Assembly: GCA_013398955.1 (NCBI GenBank) | Contig: VWPU01003052.1 | Location: 365,777-429,776, forward strand | DNA: 64,000 nucleotides | Direction: 5' to 3' | Origin: Callaeas wilsoni | Lineage: Eukaryota > Chordata > Aves > Passeriformes > Callaeidae | Notes under the pieces: generated by a model | The model's input: only the letters and a program-made list of their open reading frames with translations | Databases searched by the model: none | What the model was told of the DNA's origin: nothing | Translations under genes and position numbers: made by a program | Shown: one piece after another, positions 13,532 to 26,333 of the stretch | Layout: each line of letters begins with the position of its first letter | Numbering within the stretch: the stretch's first letter is position 1

Positions 13532-13694
13532 GAGATCTAAGTATTTCATTCTCTCTTGTGTCTCCATATGGTACCATTTCGCAGATAGTCTTCCTTTGGT
13601 CGCAAGATGACAGTGAGAACGGATTGTCAAACTGGACCACTATGACAATTTACTCTGAGGGAGAAAATCCTGTGGGTGTTTTAGAAGCTTTACT
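13532..13694 (+). pseudogene. Relic P-domain exon of a PCSK1-like proprotein convertase
   Basis: The P (Homo B) domain is the beta-barrel that stabilises the protease of all convertases. After an acceptor (ccTTTGTACAG, ending 13531) the frame reads (G)DLSISFSLVSPYGTISQIV, then SQDDSENGLSNWTTMTI and GENPVGV, and a consensus donor GTAAGT follows at 13695. The family pattern here is RRGDL-x-x-x-L-x-SP-x-GT, then D-x-x-x-x-G-F-x-x-W-x-FM, then H-x-WGE-x-P-x-G-x-W. The spacing matches except for one extra residue in SISFSLVSP. The exon is open throughout (phase 1 start, phase 2 end, 163 nt), and GENPVG is closest to the GENPIG of PCSK1. Conserved residues are gone: the tryptophan before GE is Glu (SEGENP), the histidine is Tyr, and the tryptophan of G-x-W is Leu. 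It lies 12.5 kb downstream of the catalytic-end exon on the same strand. The lost core aromatics argue for a non-functional relic, though a very divergent live paralogue is not excluded. Confidence 0.66.
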
Positions 13695-15006
13695 GTAAGT
13701 TATATTTGATTAACTTATCCTACTACTGACAAATAATTAGGTCAGCAATTAATTTCAAAATGCAAATGTGCTACAGGCCTTCATATTTTAAGAAATTCCC
13801 TTTGTCTTTAGTTTCTACTTGTGTTAAAGTCTTAATGGATTTAGCTGAATGAAGAAACAAAATTATGTTTTCTAATGCTTTATTTACTTGGTTGAGTTGG
13901 ACTTTTTCAGCAAATATTGACAGCAAATGTTTGTTCAGAAATGATCATGTGGGATGGAATTTAATGGAGTAAGAAAACAGAAGAGTAATGATGAACCACT
14001 CGTTTAAAATATATATACATATCTATATGTATACATATATGCACATTTCTGCTGCAAAATACTTATCTACCTTCATGAAATAGGAACAAAAAGACAAACC
14101 AGAGGGTAAGGAGGAGATCATTGTGGCAAAGTCATTATTACCTGCTTAAGCAGTCTAAGAAACCAGACTATATGAGAAAAAAACCCCATACTTAACATTT
14201 CTACAAGTGTGGCTCAAAGAAACCTATCTACCAGCCTACCTCAGGGACTTTATTATTTAACAAATACAGATTAAAGGCTCAACCCTTCCCAAGAGAAGGT
14301 CAAGGGAGTTTTCTGTTGACTTTAAGGGAGTGAGGCACCTAAGTCTACATTTTCTGTGATTAAAATCATGCAATTTTTTAGAAAATATTCAAAATACACT
14401 GCTGTAAACACAACCAACCAGCTATCCTGGTGTAAAATCTGAATGAATTTACATAGCTGGAAGAATCATATTAGAATTTCCTATGAGTTATTTTGCTCAA
14501 TTGTTTCAAGTCAAGAAGGAGAACAGCCACTCAAAAATTAGGTGAGAGTTTTTTACAAAATTTTTACTGACCTGAAGATGAAAAAACATTTTTTTATGCT
14601 TAATTATGCAAGCTACTTTGGAAGAAATAATGGTTTTTAAAAGTCAAATTTTGGGTTTTCTGGGCTTTTTCGGTTCAAAATGGTACTTGCATATCACATT
14701 CGCTTAAATTAGTAATGCAAATAATTACATGAGTTTAAAAAAAGGCCAGAAAAAAAAAAAAAGATAAAACTAAACATTGCATTTTTTAGGGGATTTTCAT
14801 TTTGGAAAGATAACAGAGAGAGAAAGAAAATAATTGCATGGGGTCAAATGTGTCTCATGTACGTGGAAACTCTTGGTTTCCATTCTCCTCCAAAGGATAA
14901 AATCCTGGACCCTCTTTCCTTCTTAAGCAACTTCTGAAGAATTTTGAAAGTTGCACTAGGCAGGAGCAGGCTGCACAAGACTGAAGGTTGATTGTGATTG
15001 AGGGAG

Positions 15007-15008
<2 letters not shown>
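13695..15008. other. Non-coding stretch after the P-domain relic
   Basis: AT-rich sequence with an alternating TATAC/ATATG block at 14009-14043 and short poly-A runs near 14750. The next convertase exon (N-x-G-x-L...W-x-L-x-L-x-GT pattern) was looked for and not found. Confidence 0.5.
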
Positions 15009-15042
<34 letters not shown>

Positions 15043-15048
15043 CCCCCC
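15009..15048. repeat. (TC)n microsatellite ending in a C run
   Basis: Sixteen uninterrupted TC units (15009-15040) followed by eight C residues. A minus-strand open frame across it reads Arg-Glu repeats and is not a gene. It lies directly upstream of a degraded CR1 copy. Confidence 0.97.
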
Positions 15049-15214
15049 AGATTTGTGGGAAAGAAAATCAGAACCATATCTGGGTACGAGAGGGCTGAGT
15101 TGTTGGGAGCTGAGCAGACAGAAGCTTTCTTGTAAGATAAGCCAGTGATCATGCTGCTCAACTGTACACTGGCAGGGACCCCATTAAAGAACCACTTTTC
15201 AAAAAAGATACAGC

Positions 15215-15585
15215 CGCCTTCAAAAGTGTCCGAAGGAGGGGAACGGGAATGATCAGAAATTTGGGAAATATCACCTGCAAAGAAATCTGAACTGGGGTGA
15301 TTTCACCTGGAAAAGAAAATGAGCGGACATAAAAACCAAAGACTTCAAATGTTAAAAGCCTTCTGGGAAGAGGAAGGGAAGAGTTTGTATTTCAGGACTA
15401 CAGCCAGATGACAGAAGGTGACAGTGCTACATTGAAACAAAGGAGAGTGGGGTCAAATGTTGGCAAAAATTTTCTTACAGTGAAGACACTGAAGCTGTGG
15501 AAATGATTGTTTATGGAGAGTCTAGAGTCCTCCCCACTGAAGACCTTTGAGAACAGGCTGCACAGACCACTTTCCAAAATAATGT
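15215..15585 (+). mobile_element. Old, degraded CR1 LINE 3' fragment
   Basis: The order of sequence blocks follows the CR1 3' region in sense orientation: a 'gaaggaggggaacgggaatgatcag' type block, then 'ttcttacagtgaagacactgaagctgtgg', then 'cctccccactgaagacctttgagaacaggctg', matching the avian 'aagaaattcttcactgtgagg...ggcactggaac...gttcaaggccaggctgga' order. It is heavily mutated and lacks a clean 3' terminus. Boundaries are approximate. Confidence 0.6.
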
Positions 15586-16149
15586 GAATATAGTTTTTCA
15601 CTGAAAGCAATTCCATAGCAGTTATTACATTGATATTTTTAATTGATTTTAATAAGCTGATGAAACTCTTACTTTTATGGTAGTATAAAATGAACTTTTA
15701 AATTAATCTAGGGCAAGAAACATACTACGAATGCCCAGCACAGCTGCCATTATGAGTAAGAGCAATTGTGGATGGGACTTACCTGCTGCAGCAGGACAGA
15801 TAGAATGGTCTGCGTGACCAAAGGTGAGCTCACCAAAATAACAAAAGAAAAAAAATAGAAGCTTTCAGTGATGAATTGGCTGGCTTAAATACTGAAAATA
15901 AAGCAAGTCAATATGCCATAACTTTATCATTAGAGTTGGAGTATATTCAACAGCTTTTAGAAGCAGAGTCACTATGACTGTGACCAAGCAGAGAAGTACA
16001 AGGCAAAGAAATCTCTAGCTCTGTTCCAATATTAATAGCAACTTGATATAATAGAAATTTGGCAAAAAAAACCACAATACAAGCTGTATAATGCAAGTTC
16101 GAGAATATTATTTCTTTCAGGTAGTATCGGTATGTTTGATTTAAAAATA

Positions 16150-16264
16150 TCATAGAACCACAGAGTCACTGAATATGCTGAGTTGGAAGGGATCCACAAT
16201 GATCATTGAGTCCAACTCCTATCCCTGCATAGCACCATCCCCAAGAGCCACACCCATATAACCT
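16150..16264 (-). mobile_element. CR1 LINE 3' end, antisense
   Basis: Begins with an ATCATAGAACCACAGAGTCA block, continues through 'gagttggaagggatccacaatgatcattgagtccaactcc' and ends near 'caagagccacacccatat'. This is the reverse complement of the terminal about 110 bp of an avian CR1. Only the 3' end is present, as is usual for 5'-truncated copies. Confidence 0.9.
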
Positions 16265-19010
16265 TCACTTCACTCTTAAGTTTAAAAGACGCTAACAAAT
16301 GTCTCATGTCATTTAAAACATAAATCTTTCAAATCAGAATGATCTCTGGAGTCACCTGCATAAGTGTTAAAGTATGGAACAAGGTAAAAAGAATTTTGAA
16401 ATATTGTCGCACTCTAAAATTAGGACTTTTCCCATTATTTTATTAACACATTTGGATCTGTTTACATTGAAGCATCCACACTAAATATCCTAGCCTTTTA
16501 CAAAAGCCTTCTGCTGGCTTCCCTTCCCTTGGCTGCTCGTGTGCTAGTGTTTTCTCTTTGTCTCAAACAGGGAGCGGCACATCCTGCCTCACACGGTCTG
16601 TCTTTCTTTCTGTCATCTTTGGGAAAGAAGGGATTTTCCTTATCCTGTAAAAGGGTGTCTGAAGATTGCCTTGTGGGGATCAGAGGGGCATTTCCCCTGG
16701 GGTTTCCAGGCAATGGCTGAGGCTCGATGAGTATTTGTTTCTCCTGTCATCCATTCTGAGGGGCATAATCCCAAGGAAATCAGTGGAGTTTTAATATGGA
16801 CTTTGAAGGCCAGATATGCCTAAGAACATGAAGGTGATTAAGAAATTATTTTACTGAAGCTTTCCCAACGATCTGGGGCTGGCTTTTTTTGAAAAATAAA
16901 CCAAAATAAAAATGTCTTCCTTTGCTTTTCGTTGATATCAAATGACAAATCTTAGCCCTTTCTTATAGCCTAAACCACATTTGGCATGCAACTGCAAACA
17001 CAGGTGCCAACTTCAGGTAAACTTATTATGCTAATTCCTCCCAGTGGTGTCATTTGGATCCCAAGTATAGTTTTGAAGCTGGCCTTATTCTTTTCTTCTG
17101 TGGTTTCAACTCCAGTAAGGCTTGTTCATGTATATGAAAGCAATGGTACAACTGTCTTTTTTAAATAAGTGAAGTTCACAAGATTTACCCAAAAATGCAA
17201 AGTTTAACTTTATGAATTTTTTTAAGAAACATCTTATCTAACATTCTGCTTAGGTAAAGTTTTCCTTTTGTAATATAGTATGCATAGCATGGCATTATAA
17301 AAGGCCTCTTTTATTTACAACAAGATAATCTAGACTGTCTGGTGTCATCTCGAAGCATGCATCCCCTCTGCACCCTGCAGCTGCCCCTCAATCTGCCTTT
17401 GAGTGTCTCCCATCTGCTTGGGCCTCGGACATTTGGCATCCCTTTGTGTCAGGGGCCAAATCTCCAAACCGAGGAAGCAGATACAGGCTCCAAAGGACCC
17501 ACTGCCTTTCAGAACATGCTCTTAGCAGAGTGAGGAGTTTATTGCTCTTGAAAATCCTCTTCAGCGCTCCAAAATCCCCACTTCAAGTGTCATAACCACT
17601 TGCTGGCATTAACAACCTGTAACAGCTACCACAGAAGAGGTTGAAGAGTAACAGAAAGAAGAAAGATACCTTAAGCCAGATGGTACACTTTAATTTTTTG
17701 AGAAATAGTACAATCACACACAAGAGCCAACCCGCAAAGAAAAAAAGTAGGGAAACAGAGGGGAATTCATTACCTGGAAATCACACACTGATCTGGGAAG
17801 GGAGGTGTGGGGAGAAGCTTCCTTTTCCTCAGAAAACACATATTGCAGTATCTTCATCCTCATAAGAAAAAAATAAGAATGAAACCTTGAGAGTGATTAC
17901 CTGTGCTGCTCTCTTCCTTACCACCCTAGTCAGCCACCCATGACAACAGAGCCTGTTACAGTCCCAACCGGCAAAAGGATTAAAAAAGAAAAAAGTAAAG
18001 TGGAAAAATGCCTCAGGCCCCACACATGTGACTTCACAGCAAAACCTAGAGCCAGCCCTGAGGGGTCTGGTACAGAGAGCGAAGTAATGTGACTGTGATT
18101 AGGATGTGTGGAAATTAGAAGCTCTCTTGTTTTAAGAAGGCAGGTTATCTACCAAGCCTGCTCTACACTTCTTTCAACTGTAATGTGGTGAACAAAGGCT
18201 GTCTGTAGAAGATGCTGTATTTTTCTACTCAGCTTATGTCACTTAGAGCTTTTTATGCTAGACTCGTTTTAAAAACTTCAATTTAAACCAACCTGAAAGG
18301 TCCTTAAACAGTAAATAGCATATTATATCAAAAACAAATAGATTAAAAAGTGAACAACCATAGCCAGTATATCTCTTTCTGAAGGAGTTTCACTTTCCAC
18401 ACTAACTAAAACTCTAAGACTGGCAGATCTGGGCCAGAGGTTTGTAATGGGTCTTTTACTTTTTTTTTCCTCCCCCTCCAGAGATAAATAATCAGTTTTA
18501 GAGAACTGATAAAAAGAGACAAGAATGAAAAGTGAGTGTGACACATTTATGAGAAGGATTTTTCATCTGTTTCTTAAATACAGCACCTTTATTTCAGATT
18601 GTATTAAAAAAAGAGACGGGAGACCCAACCAATTTATGTTGTGCTGCAGTAGTGAATACATATGAATGTACAGAGCACAGCCTGAGAGAGACAGAAAATT
18701 CACCTAAAATTTCCTGACAAGTTGAAAAAAGTTATGTTATCATTCAAGAATCATTTATTTGAAAAAGAAAAAATATAAAACAGGCCACATGACTAAAGGC
18801 AGCAGAGAATAAAAACACATTGTTTCCAGACAAATCCCCATCAAAGACATATGACTCGGGACTCTGAAGTCAGAATATCTTCATATTTTAAATTTCCATG
18901 AGCACTTTCAAGAAAAGCTGGAGTTCTGCTAAAGGATTTGCTACACACTTTTCACTACTGATTGATAAGAAGCAGTGGCATTAGCAGTATTTTTCCCCCA
19001 TCGTTCCTCT
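16265..19010. other. Non-coding sequence, nothing recognised
   Basis: Short frames without domains and no clear repeat. Stops interrupt all frames. No RNA gene was recognised. Confidence 0.5.
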
Positions 19011-19430
19011 AAAGCTAATGGAGTCGAGGATTCGTTACTTGATCTAATGGCAATAGCTTTCCAATAGACATGCACAGAATCATTGATTAGTTTGTCCTCT
19101 TCTTGTTTGCGTTGGAACACTGTTCAATTTACACCAATTAAAGAATGCTTGGTTTGCGTATTGAAGAATAATTAGGGGATGGAATTCCCTATAGGCTACT
19201 AAAAATGACATCTGACTAGAATGGTGATTACAGCATGAAGACAGCATTAGTATTTAAATAGTTTGACTGCTATATAAAATCATTACAGCACCTCACCATG
19301 AAAAAGAGCATTAGTTAATTCTGCCTATAACAAAATTAGTTGTATGTATTTGCCTGGTCACTTTAAGTAAATTTGACAAGGCTAATCTTAAAGCAAGCGA
19401 TCCAGGTTTGGTGGAAGGAGCAGATAGAGC
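19010..19430. promoter_or_regulatory. Possible conserved non-coding element (enhancer-like)
   Basis: An AT-rich but complex block with many homeodomain-type cores (ATTAG, TAATTAG, ATTAAAG, CCAATTA), no simple repeats and no open frame. The texture resembles developmental enhancers in vertebrate gene deserts. This is an impression from sequence style only; conservation was not measured. Confidence 0.25.
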
Positions 19431-22177
19431 ACTGTTTAAAGCAATCATCTTGATATGTATATAATCTTCAACCAAAATACAAATACACGCAAATGAATAA
19501 CAAGAGCTTTGTCAGAGATGCTCAAATCAAATGTAAACATTAAAAACATATCGGTTGCTAAAACTGAAAATGCAAGGGTAACTGGCATGTTAATTATACA
19601 ACAATCAAGGTTTCACAAACCGTAAACACACAAGAAATCCTTATTTGTCTGCCACTGTGGTTGTCAAACCTTTGCTACCCTCTCTAGCACTCCATGGTAC
19701 AAAGAATCAAGGGAAGAAGGGAAGCAAACAGGCACCATGGAAGGAGTCATCCTTACTAGAAGGACTCCGTTGTGAAGTATCCCAAATCATTAAAAATACT
19801 GGAGTGGCCCAGCCCATCCATGTAATGCCTCTTTAGACAAGCTTGGGGTTTTTTTTGGATTACAAGGTGGAGGTGAGATTCATTCTTGAAAATACTGTTG
19901 AGGAAAGAGGGCTTTTTATCCTTGTTTAAATTTCTCCATGCATATTAAATTCTATCTCCTAGCTTTAGATCATAGTGTCTACAGTAATGATCTATCCAAA
20001 ATGTGACAGCAACATTACTGTAACATAAACTGCTTGGGGCCAGTCCTGAAGCATATTTACATTTCCATAGCCTACTTAAATATAATGTGCTTGTTTTACT
20101 AAATTGAGATACTGTAGTATATATTTTATGTGGTCATCCACCTACCTCAGGACCTCGTCTTGCAGCTACTATGCTTCCTATGAGAATTTATGCAGTTTCA
20201 GTTGAAGGTTGTCAACACCCTCTTTAATTCAGCAAAGGGTTCTCTGTGAAGGAACATAAGACTTTTCCATTCAAGCCTTTAAGGGTGTGTAAACATGCTT
20301 ATTAGCATGTCTACATTGTGCAGTGCACAACTGTGTCAAAGATGCCCAAGATCCCAAGTCCAGGCTCATAGCACAATATACCTTTATTTGCGTGGCCCAG
20401 CACCTCTGGCCAATCTGCAGTGCCTCTTTGCAGATCCAATTAGTCTTTGGCACCGTGCTGCTCTTGTGAACATGCCTGGTCCTACAGGTCACTAATGGAT
20501 ATCTTCACTGCACTGTATTCCACCGGGTGGATCTGCCCTAGAATTAGGTTTGGGACAGTACACTTCATCACATAGTACATCCACTGACTTTCCATGGGGT
20601 TTCGTTCCAACATTTAAAAAGTCTTCTGTTGTGGCTTTTTTTCTCATGTTGGACAAGTAGTTCTCGCTTCGGTACCAGACCTCCTGTTGGGATCTCCCAC
20701 TATAATCTGCCTGACTAGACCTTGGGCTTTCAGGAGTGAGACTAACGCTTCTTTTCAATGAATAATATTCTTTTGCAACAAGGCTGATATAAGGGTGTAT
20801 TCTTCCTTCCACCCACGAGAAGAAAGTCCATTAATTTCAATAGAAACTCTCCATGCAGAAAAGGGAGAACTGTGCCCCAGGGAACATTCATGGAAGATTA
20901 ATGGCAAGGAGAGAAAAGTGATACAGTACAGGCAGAACAAAATCAGAACCCACCACACAAATAAAACTGGACAAGGGATCATTTTTTAAAAGTCAGTCAG
21001 AAACGGCAGGAAGGCTTTGAAAAAAAATCAGGGCTGTTTCAGTGCACTTTTGCATACATTGGCTTTCAGGAGACATGAATAGAAACCTAACAGTAACTCT
21101 TTTTTCGTACCTCCTTTCACAGGTCTCACTGGCAAAGAAGGATTTAGCACTTAATTCCTGTACTTTTATGTGGCAAATTAGGAATTTGCACCTTAAAAGG
21201 AAATTGCTTTTCAAACTCCCATAAATTCTGGATTTTTTTTTTAAATGGTGGAAAACATTCCCTACGTTCATCCCAACACATAATAAATAGCATTCTCCAT
21301 TACTGCTCCTCAGAAAGGTGTAGGAAACTGGACCTGGCCAAAGAGAGGTGTTTATCATTCCTCCTGAGGAGATGCTAAGGGTCTGGACTCTGTCCTTAAC
21401 CCTTTTGTCTCCTCAGTCTTTTTTAGTTTAGACTAGCACATTTGCTCTCTTCCTCAAAATCAAGTATCTGTTGAGGAAAGCACTTAACTTGAGACTTGGT
21501 TACTTGATGGAGTAGGGCCTGCTGGCACCGAATAGTCCAGACCAAAACTGCAAGAACAGAGTTACAATATGGTTTATTTTTCAGTTTTCCACTGGCTGAA
21601 AATAAAACCCCTACACCATTTTTTGCATCATTTTAGATAACAACCGCTTGGTTTGCAACTGCACGAAAACAGAAGGAAGGTGGTGAAGGAGACTGACACA
21701 ACATGAGAGCCTGCAGCAGACAGCGGTTGGTGACTCTCTGGAAGGAAGCACTGAAATGTGGATGGTAATGCTGACCCCAACACAAGGGCCCATGTCCGTG
21801 GGGCTTGAGACTGAGGTGGTGCCCACCAGAGTGGGAGAAAGGACATGATCAGGGAACCGCTGAAGATCTTTTCTTCATGGACGAGACTGAAAGACAAGGA
21901 AGTGCAGCCCAGTGAAGAAGTGCTCTCTCACAATGTGGCACTACACTGGCAACCGTGGCTGTCAGCAAAATGCCTTCCATTCTGACTGTTGACACTGAAG
22001 TGAAGATAAGGTTGGTACACACCCTGACTTCTTTTATTTTTGAGTCATTTATGGCCTAGTTTCTTTGTCTCTGCACTTCCTAGCATGACAAAAGACCAAG
22101 GGCAGGTGTTGGGATGGCATCAGTTTTTCTCATTTAATCTGTGAGGCACCATAAAAAACAATCAACGAGCATGGAGC

Positions 22178-22211
22178 ATGCTCTGGATGTGTCGTATGCT
22201 CTGGATGTGTC
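22178..22211. repeat. 18-bp tandem duplication
   Basis: The 16-mer ATGCTCTGGATGTGTC occurs twice, separated by GT, giving an exact 18-bp period. A local slippage or duplication product. Confidence 0.9.
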
Positions 22212-23555
22212 TAAGATTAAGTGGCTCAAATACTAACATGTGAATTTAGTAAAGTTAAAGTCTGTGGAATGGAGATAAATTACAGCAGCAATTGAAGTTG
22301 AATGTGATATAGAAATCCAACTAACAGAAGACTGTCTGGAAACAATTATTCAGAAAGCTGCTGACCCTCTATTTCTTTAAAGAGTTAAACATTTGGATCG
22401 GTTAACTGGCAGCTGCAATAATAGGCATATGCTCTAATCTTTGATCCGTAGCTGAATTTGCAACTCTTTGTATGAGAAGCAGATCACATAGATTTGCATA
22501 TTTTTAAGGATCTATAGGGAGAAAAAGAAGAACAAAACCTGCCTTTCCAAGATGCCACTTTGAGATCACACAGAGTGTCATGGGTCCTCCCAAGTACACT
22601 AATGTTCAGAGCCAGTTGCAAGACACAAATTTTATAAATGGCCCTAAACTCTGACATTCACATCTGAAAATTAATCAAAATTCCTCCTAGAACAGACTGT
22701 TGTAAGCCAAGGTTGCATCGTAACTCTTCAGAGAGTTATGTATGTCTATCCTTAAGATCCCATTTCCACATCCAAATTTGTGTCAGAACTTTCCTAAAAT
22801 CTTAAAGAGGCCAGAAGTAATAGATAAATTAAAAAATGGTTTGTAACCAAATGAGAAACTGTTGACTAGACTTAAATGCATGAGCAAGTAACAGATTTAT
22901 GCCAAGGTCTTGACATCTTCTTAGATTTGGCAAAATTTTTAAGTGTTGACAAAAATTTGCAGAGACAAGACAACCATGAATCACCCCATGAGGAGAATGG
23001 ATGTAATCAACCAATTTTTTTGCATTTAAAGTTCATTTCTGCTCATCTCTGTTTTCAACACCAACTGAAAGATGTTTACTAATCACTCATTTCGGGTTAA
23101 CAGTCATACCTATGGCACAGATTTCCTCCACTTGGTAGTGTTTCCTCAGAAAGCAGGTCCTACCGAGAGAAGTGAGCAATATACTGAGTACTGTGAAGAA
23201 GTAATCATCCCTGAAAATGTGCTCAATTGTGTGGGATGTTTCAACATAGTCTTTATTCAATTCACGCTTTACAATAGGTTTTCTCTTCTGGTTCACCTAC
23301 ACGACACTCTTTGACATCAATGAAGATGATGGGAGCAGCTATTTGTTATTTGTCTGTGAATATTTCCTATCATCCCAAACAAAAGTGAAGACTACTGTAT
23401 GGGACTATGCAGAGATGTGTGAGAAAGGCAATGCAAAGAAGTCACTCTCCAAAAATATTCTGTGTAGCTTTCTTATAGCTGCCCACAGTAAGCCATATGG
23501 GGGCATGGAGGGTTTGTAGAAGCCTGACTGACACAGGAGGCAGCACTTCCAAGCA

Positions 23556-23584
23556 CTATCTGCCTTGTCCTATCTGCCTTGTCC
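23556..23584. repeat. 14-bp tandem duplication
   Basis: CTATCTGCCTTGTC occurs twice, head to tail, without mismatch. Confidence 0.9.
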
Positions 23585-24861
23585 TGTGGGCAGGCAAAAC
23601 TTTGTTAAGTCCTGGCAAAAATCCCATGAAGAGGAGAGGAAGGTGTTGCACATTGCAGGGTAAGGTGTAGTAGAGAGGTGGGGTGATGCAATGGTGGGTG
23701 TGACCAGACCACTGGCAGGTGAACCAGAACTTGAGCCATGAACAATCGTTTCAGTATCTTAGAGAGAGAGAGAATAGAGAAAGATAATAGCATACAAGTT
23801 TTAATGAGAAAAATTGATTGCTGATGCAGAGGTTTTGAGAAGGGACCAGCCTTTGTCCTGACAGCGCATACATTCCATAAGCAGACTCCAAAGTAACCCA
23901 AAAGCCAAAACAAAGATTTGCTGCTTTTTGTACCTTTCCAACAGCATTAGTTGGTACTCTTCTGTAACCAGCACTGCCATGTAACAGGCTTTTCAAATTC
24001 TGGAAACATTATTAAAATAAAGGTCCAAGTCTTGCCTTGCTTCTTAATTAGGAAGAGCTATAGGTCCCTATAGGACTATTCTTTATTGTTGTCTTCTGTG
24101 CTTTGTATACCTTGGAGTGTCTCTTCCTAATGGCCTCTGAAAGGTTTCTGATCTCCTAGAACCTTATGTTTTAGGGCATTGTGTAACCTGCTTGTTTTGT
24201 GAGAAGGCAGAGTGCAAAATGGAGAAACAGAAATTGCCTTATGTGCTGTATAGTATGATTTCAATTACTTCACTTAATTATTGCTAACCATATTTTTAAA
24301 ATACCAACACATTATATTTTTTCTGGCCATTGAAATGATGCTTTCAAAGCAATTCATATATGTATTCTGATATATTTTGTCAATATTACAATTGTACAAA
24401 ATTGGTTAAGGAGAAACATCTTAAAATTGCCTCCCTACAATTTATTCTTTGTATCTTCACTTTGTAAAGTACTACAAGATCATTTTGCTCTTGTGCTAAG
24501 TGGGATCCTAGTATATCACTACATTCAGTCAAAATATTGAAAGTTAGATTAAGAATACCTGTAGATTATGAAAATGAGACCAAGAAAGTAACATTTCTCT
24601 TTACATAAAGCAGAAAAACTGGAAATAATTTCAGTAAAAATACCTTTAAAAAGGGATATTTGGGAGGCATTGTCATTGCGGACTACAGTAAAAGAAAAGC
24701 ATATATCAAATCAGAATTACTTACCTTAAATTAAAAATGTTAATAAGCCAAGACATTAACAAGGAGATAGTACCACCTTAGTGGTTTGGTCTAAGGCAAT
24801 TGCCTACACTCCCTCTGTAGTTGAGAGAGAAAGAGAGGCATCACTGGTAACAGAGACTTAT

Positions 24862-24907
24862 TTTCATACGGCCATGTGAGCTACCATCCTAAAATGGCCA
24901 TATGAAA
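24862..24907. repeat. Inverted repeat, 14-bp arms
   Basis: TTTCATACGGCCAT (24862-24875) and ATGGCCATATGAAA (24894-24907) are reverse complements with one mismatch, separated by 18 nt. It could form a small hairpin. No flanking target-site duplication was recognised. Confidence 0.75.
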
Positions 24908-26333
24908 TGCTTAAACAGAGATCTGGAGGTGCCACCCACGACAGACAGGGAAACAAAAGTTACCTTAGTCTAGATAGCTAATTCTAAGACAGCCACAGCA
25001 ATTTATAAAGAATCCTGCTCTGTACATGAATTCCCAAATTTTAGAATACAAAAGACCAAATTAATTTCTAAGGTATTTTCATTTATTATAAACAGATGTG
25101 CTAGGGATGAGCATGCCTGTTTATATCTTGACATAGATTTCATAGGCTGGACTTCAACTGACAGCTCTGCAGCTATGAATCTTGAGACGCATTTTACTTC
25201 AATTTAGGAAGTCCTAGGAAGCTCAGGGTCTTTATTCACAAAAGCCTATGAGAAATAGAGCTGTCAGATTTTAATTCTTCATTTGAAATAAGAAAGTTAA
25301 TGAAATAAGGATACCCAGAGTAGGCTTTCTACAGCTTTTCCTATCAGAAAGCTAGGACAAACCCAACAGCATAAATGCTTTTGTCTTTGATGGATGAAGT
25401 CATGGAACTGATTTCAGATATAGTTTCCATATCTGGGCCTTATGCAGCTATAGTGAATATCAATCTCATATCCATACCATATCAAAGGGACCTTTTAAAC
25501 CAGATATATGTATCTTTAGTGAATGCAGTACAAATTAAGCTAATCTCTTGGGTTTAACTCTATAAACAGACCAAGTAATGGTCATCAAATTTCATTGAAA
25601 TAAGTTTTAAGTCACAAAGCTCAGTAGTGTTTGTGAGAATGCGTTTTCATAAAACTGACCTTCTTTTGAAATATCTGGACTGAAGGCCAGATTTTATTCT
25701 CTGGCTGGTGAGAATAAAACATGACATGGAGAGTATTTGCCCCATTTACGATGTTCTAGTTCTGTCCCTCAAAAAATTAAAGACTGGATTTGCCATACGG
25801 CAGTTTCCATCTTGCTCAAAACAGAAAGGGAGTGGGAAGAAACAGAAATAAAAATATATAAAAGAAAGAGCAGAAAAGAGAAAGGATTGCTCCAGCCGTC
25901 AAACTTCCCTTTATGAAAGGCAAAAGACCAAAGGGCTTTTCACTTGACTGAGGGCCAGAGCACGGGCTAGGATAAAACCCCTGCTCCTCTTGGGTTGTGA
26001 TGCTGAGTAGCCATCCTGCCCCTTTGCTGTGACGTGCCTGGGGCTGGACTGCCATAGCACTGGGGAAGGGTCTCTTGCAGGACCAGCCCCTCACCTGAAC
26101 ATCTCCCTAGAGACAGCGCCAATTTGCATCAGTGAGAATTTAACCCACCTGTGACAGATGTAGTGCAGAGGAATGATAGTGGGCTCAATAAACCAGCCAA
26201 ACAAGATGTGACGAGAGCGGCTGTAGCAACGTACAGAAATATCCTTCAGTGGAAGAGCAAGAGAATACCAGTTGAGAGACAAGCCTCACCTGTTAGTGAG
26301 TATTATTCTTAGCCTGGACGTTGCACAAAAACA

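Larger units (their letters stand above)
19431..26290. other. Non-coding stretch with small tandem duplications and one inverted repeat
   Basis: No supported gene. Contains an 18-bp tandem duplication at 22178-22211, a 14-bp tandem duplication at 23556-23584, a GA run at 23761-23772 and an inverted repeat at 24862-24907. A frame at 19645-19836 contains LALHGT, reminiscent of the end of the convertase P domain, but has no other support. Confidence 0.5.

Noticed and set aside
19645..19836. LALHGT motif as the end of the convertase P domain
   Set aside because: Only six residues fit; the preceding N-x-G-x-L...W block is absent and no splice structure supports it.
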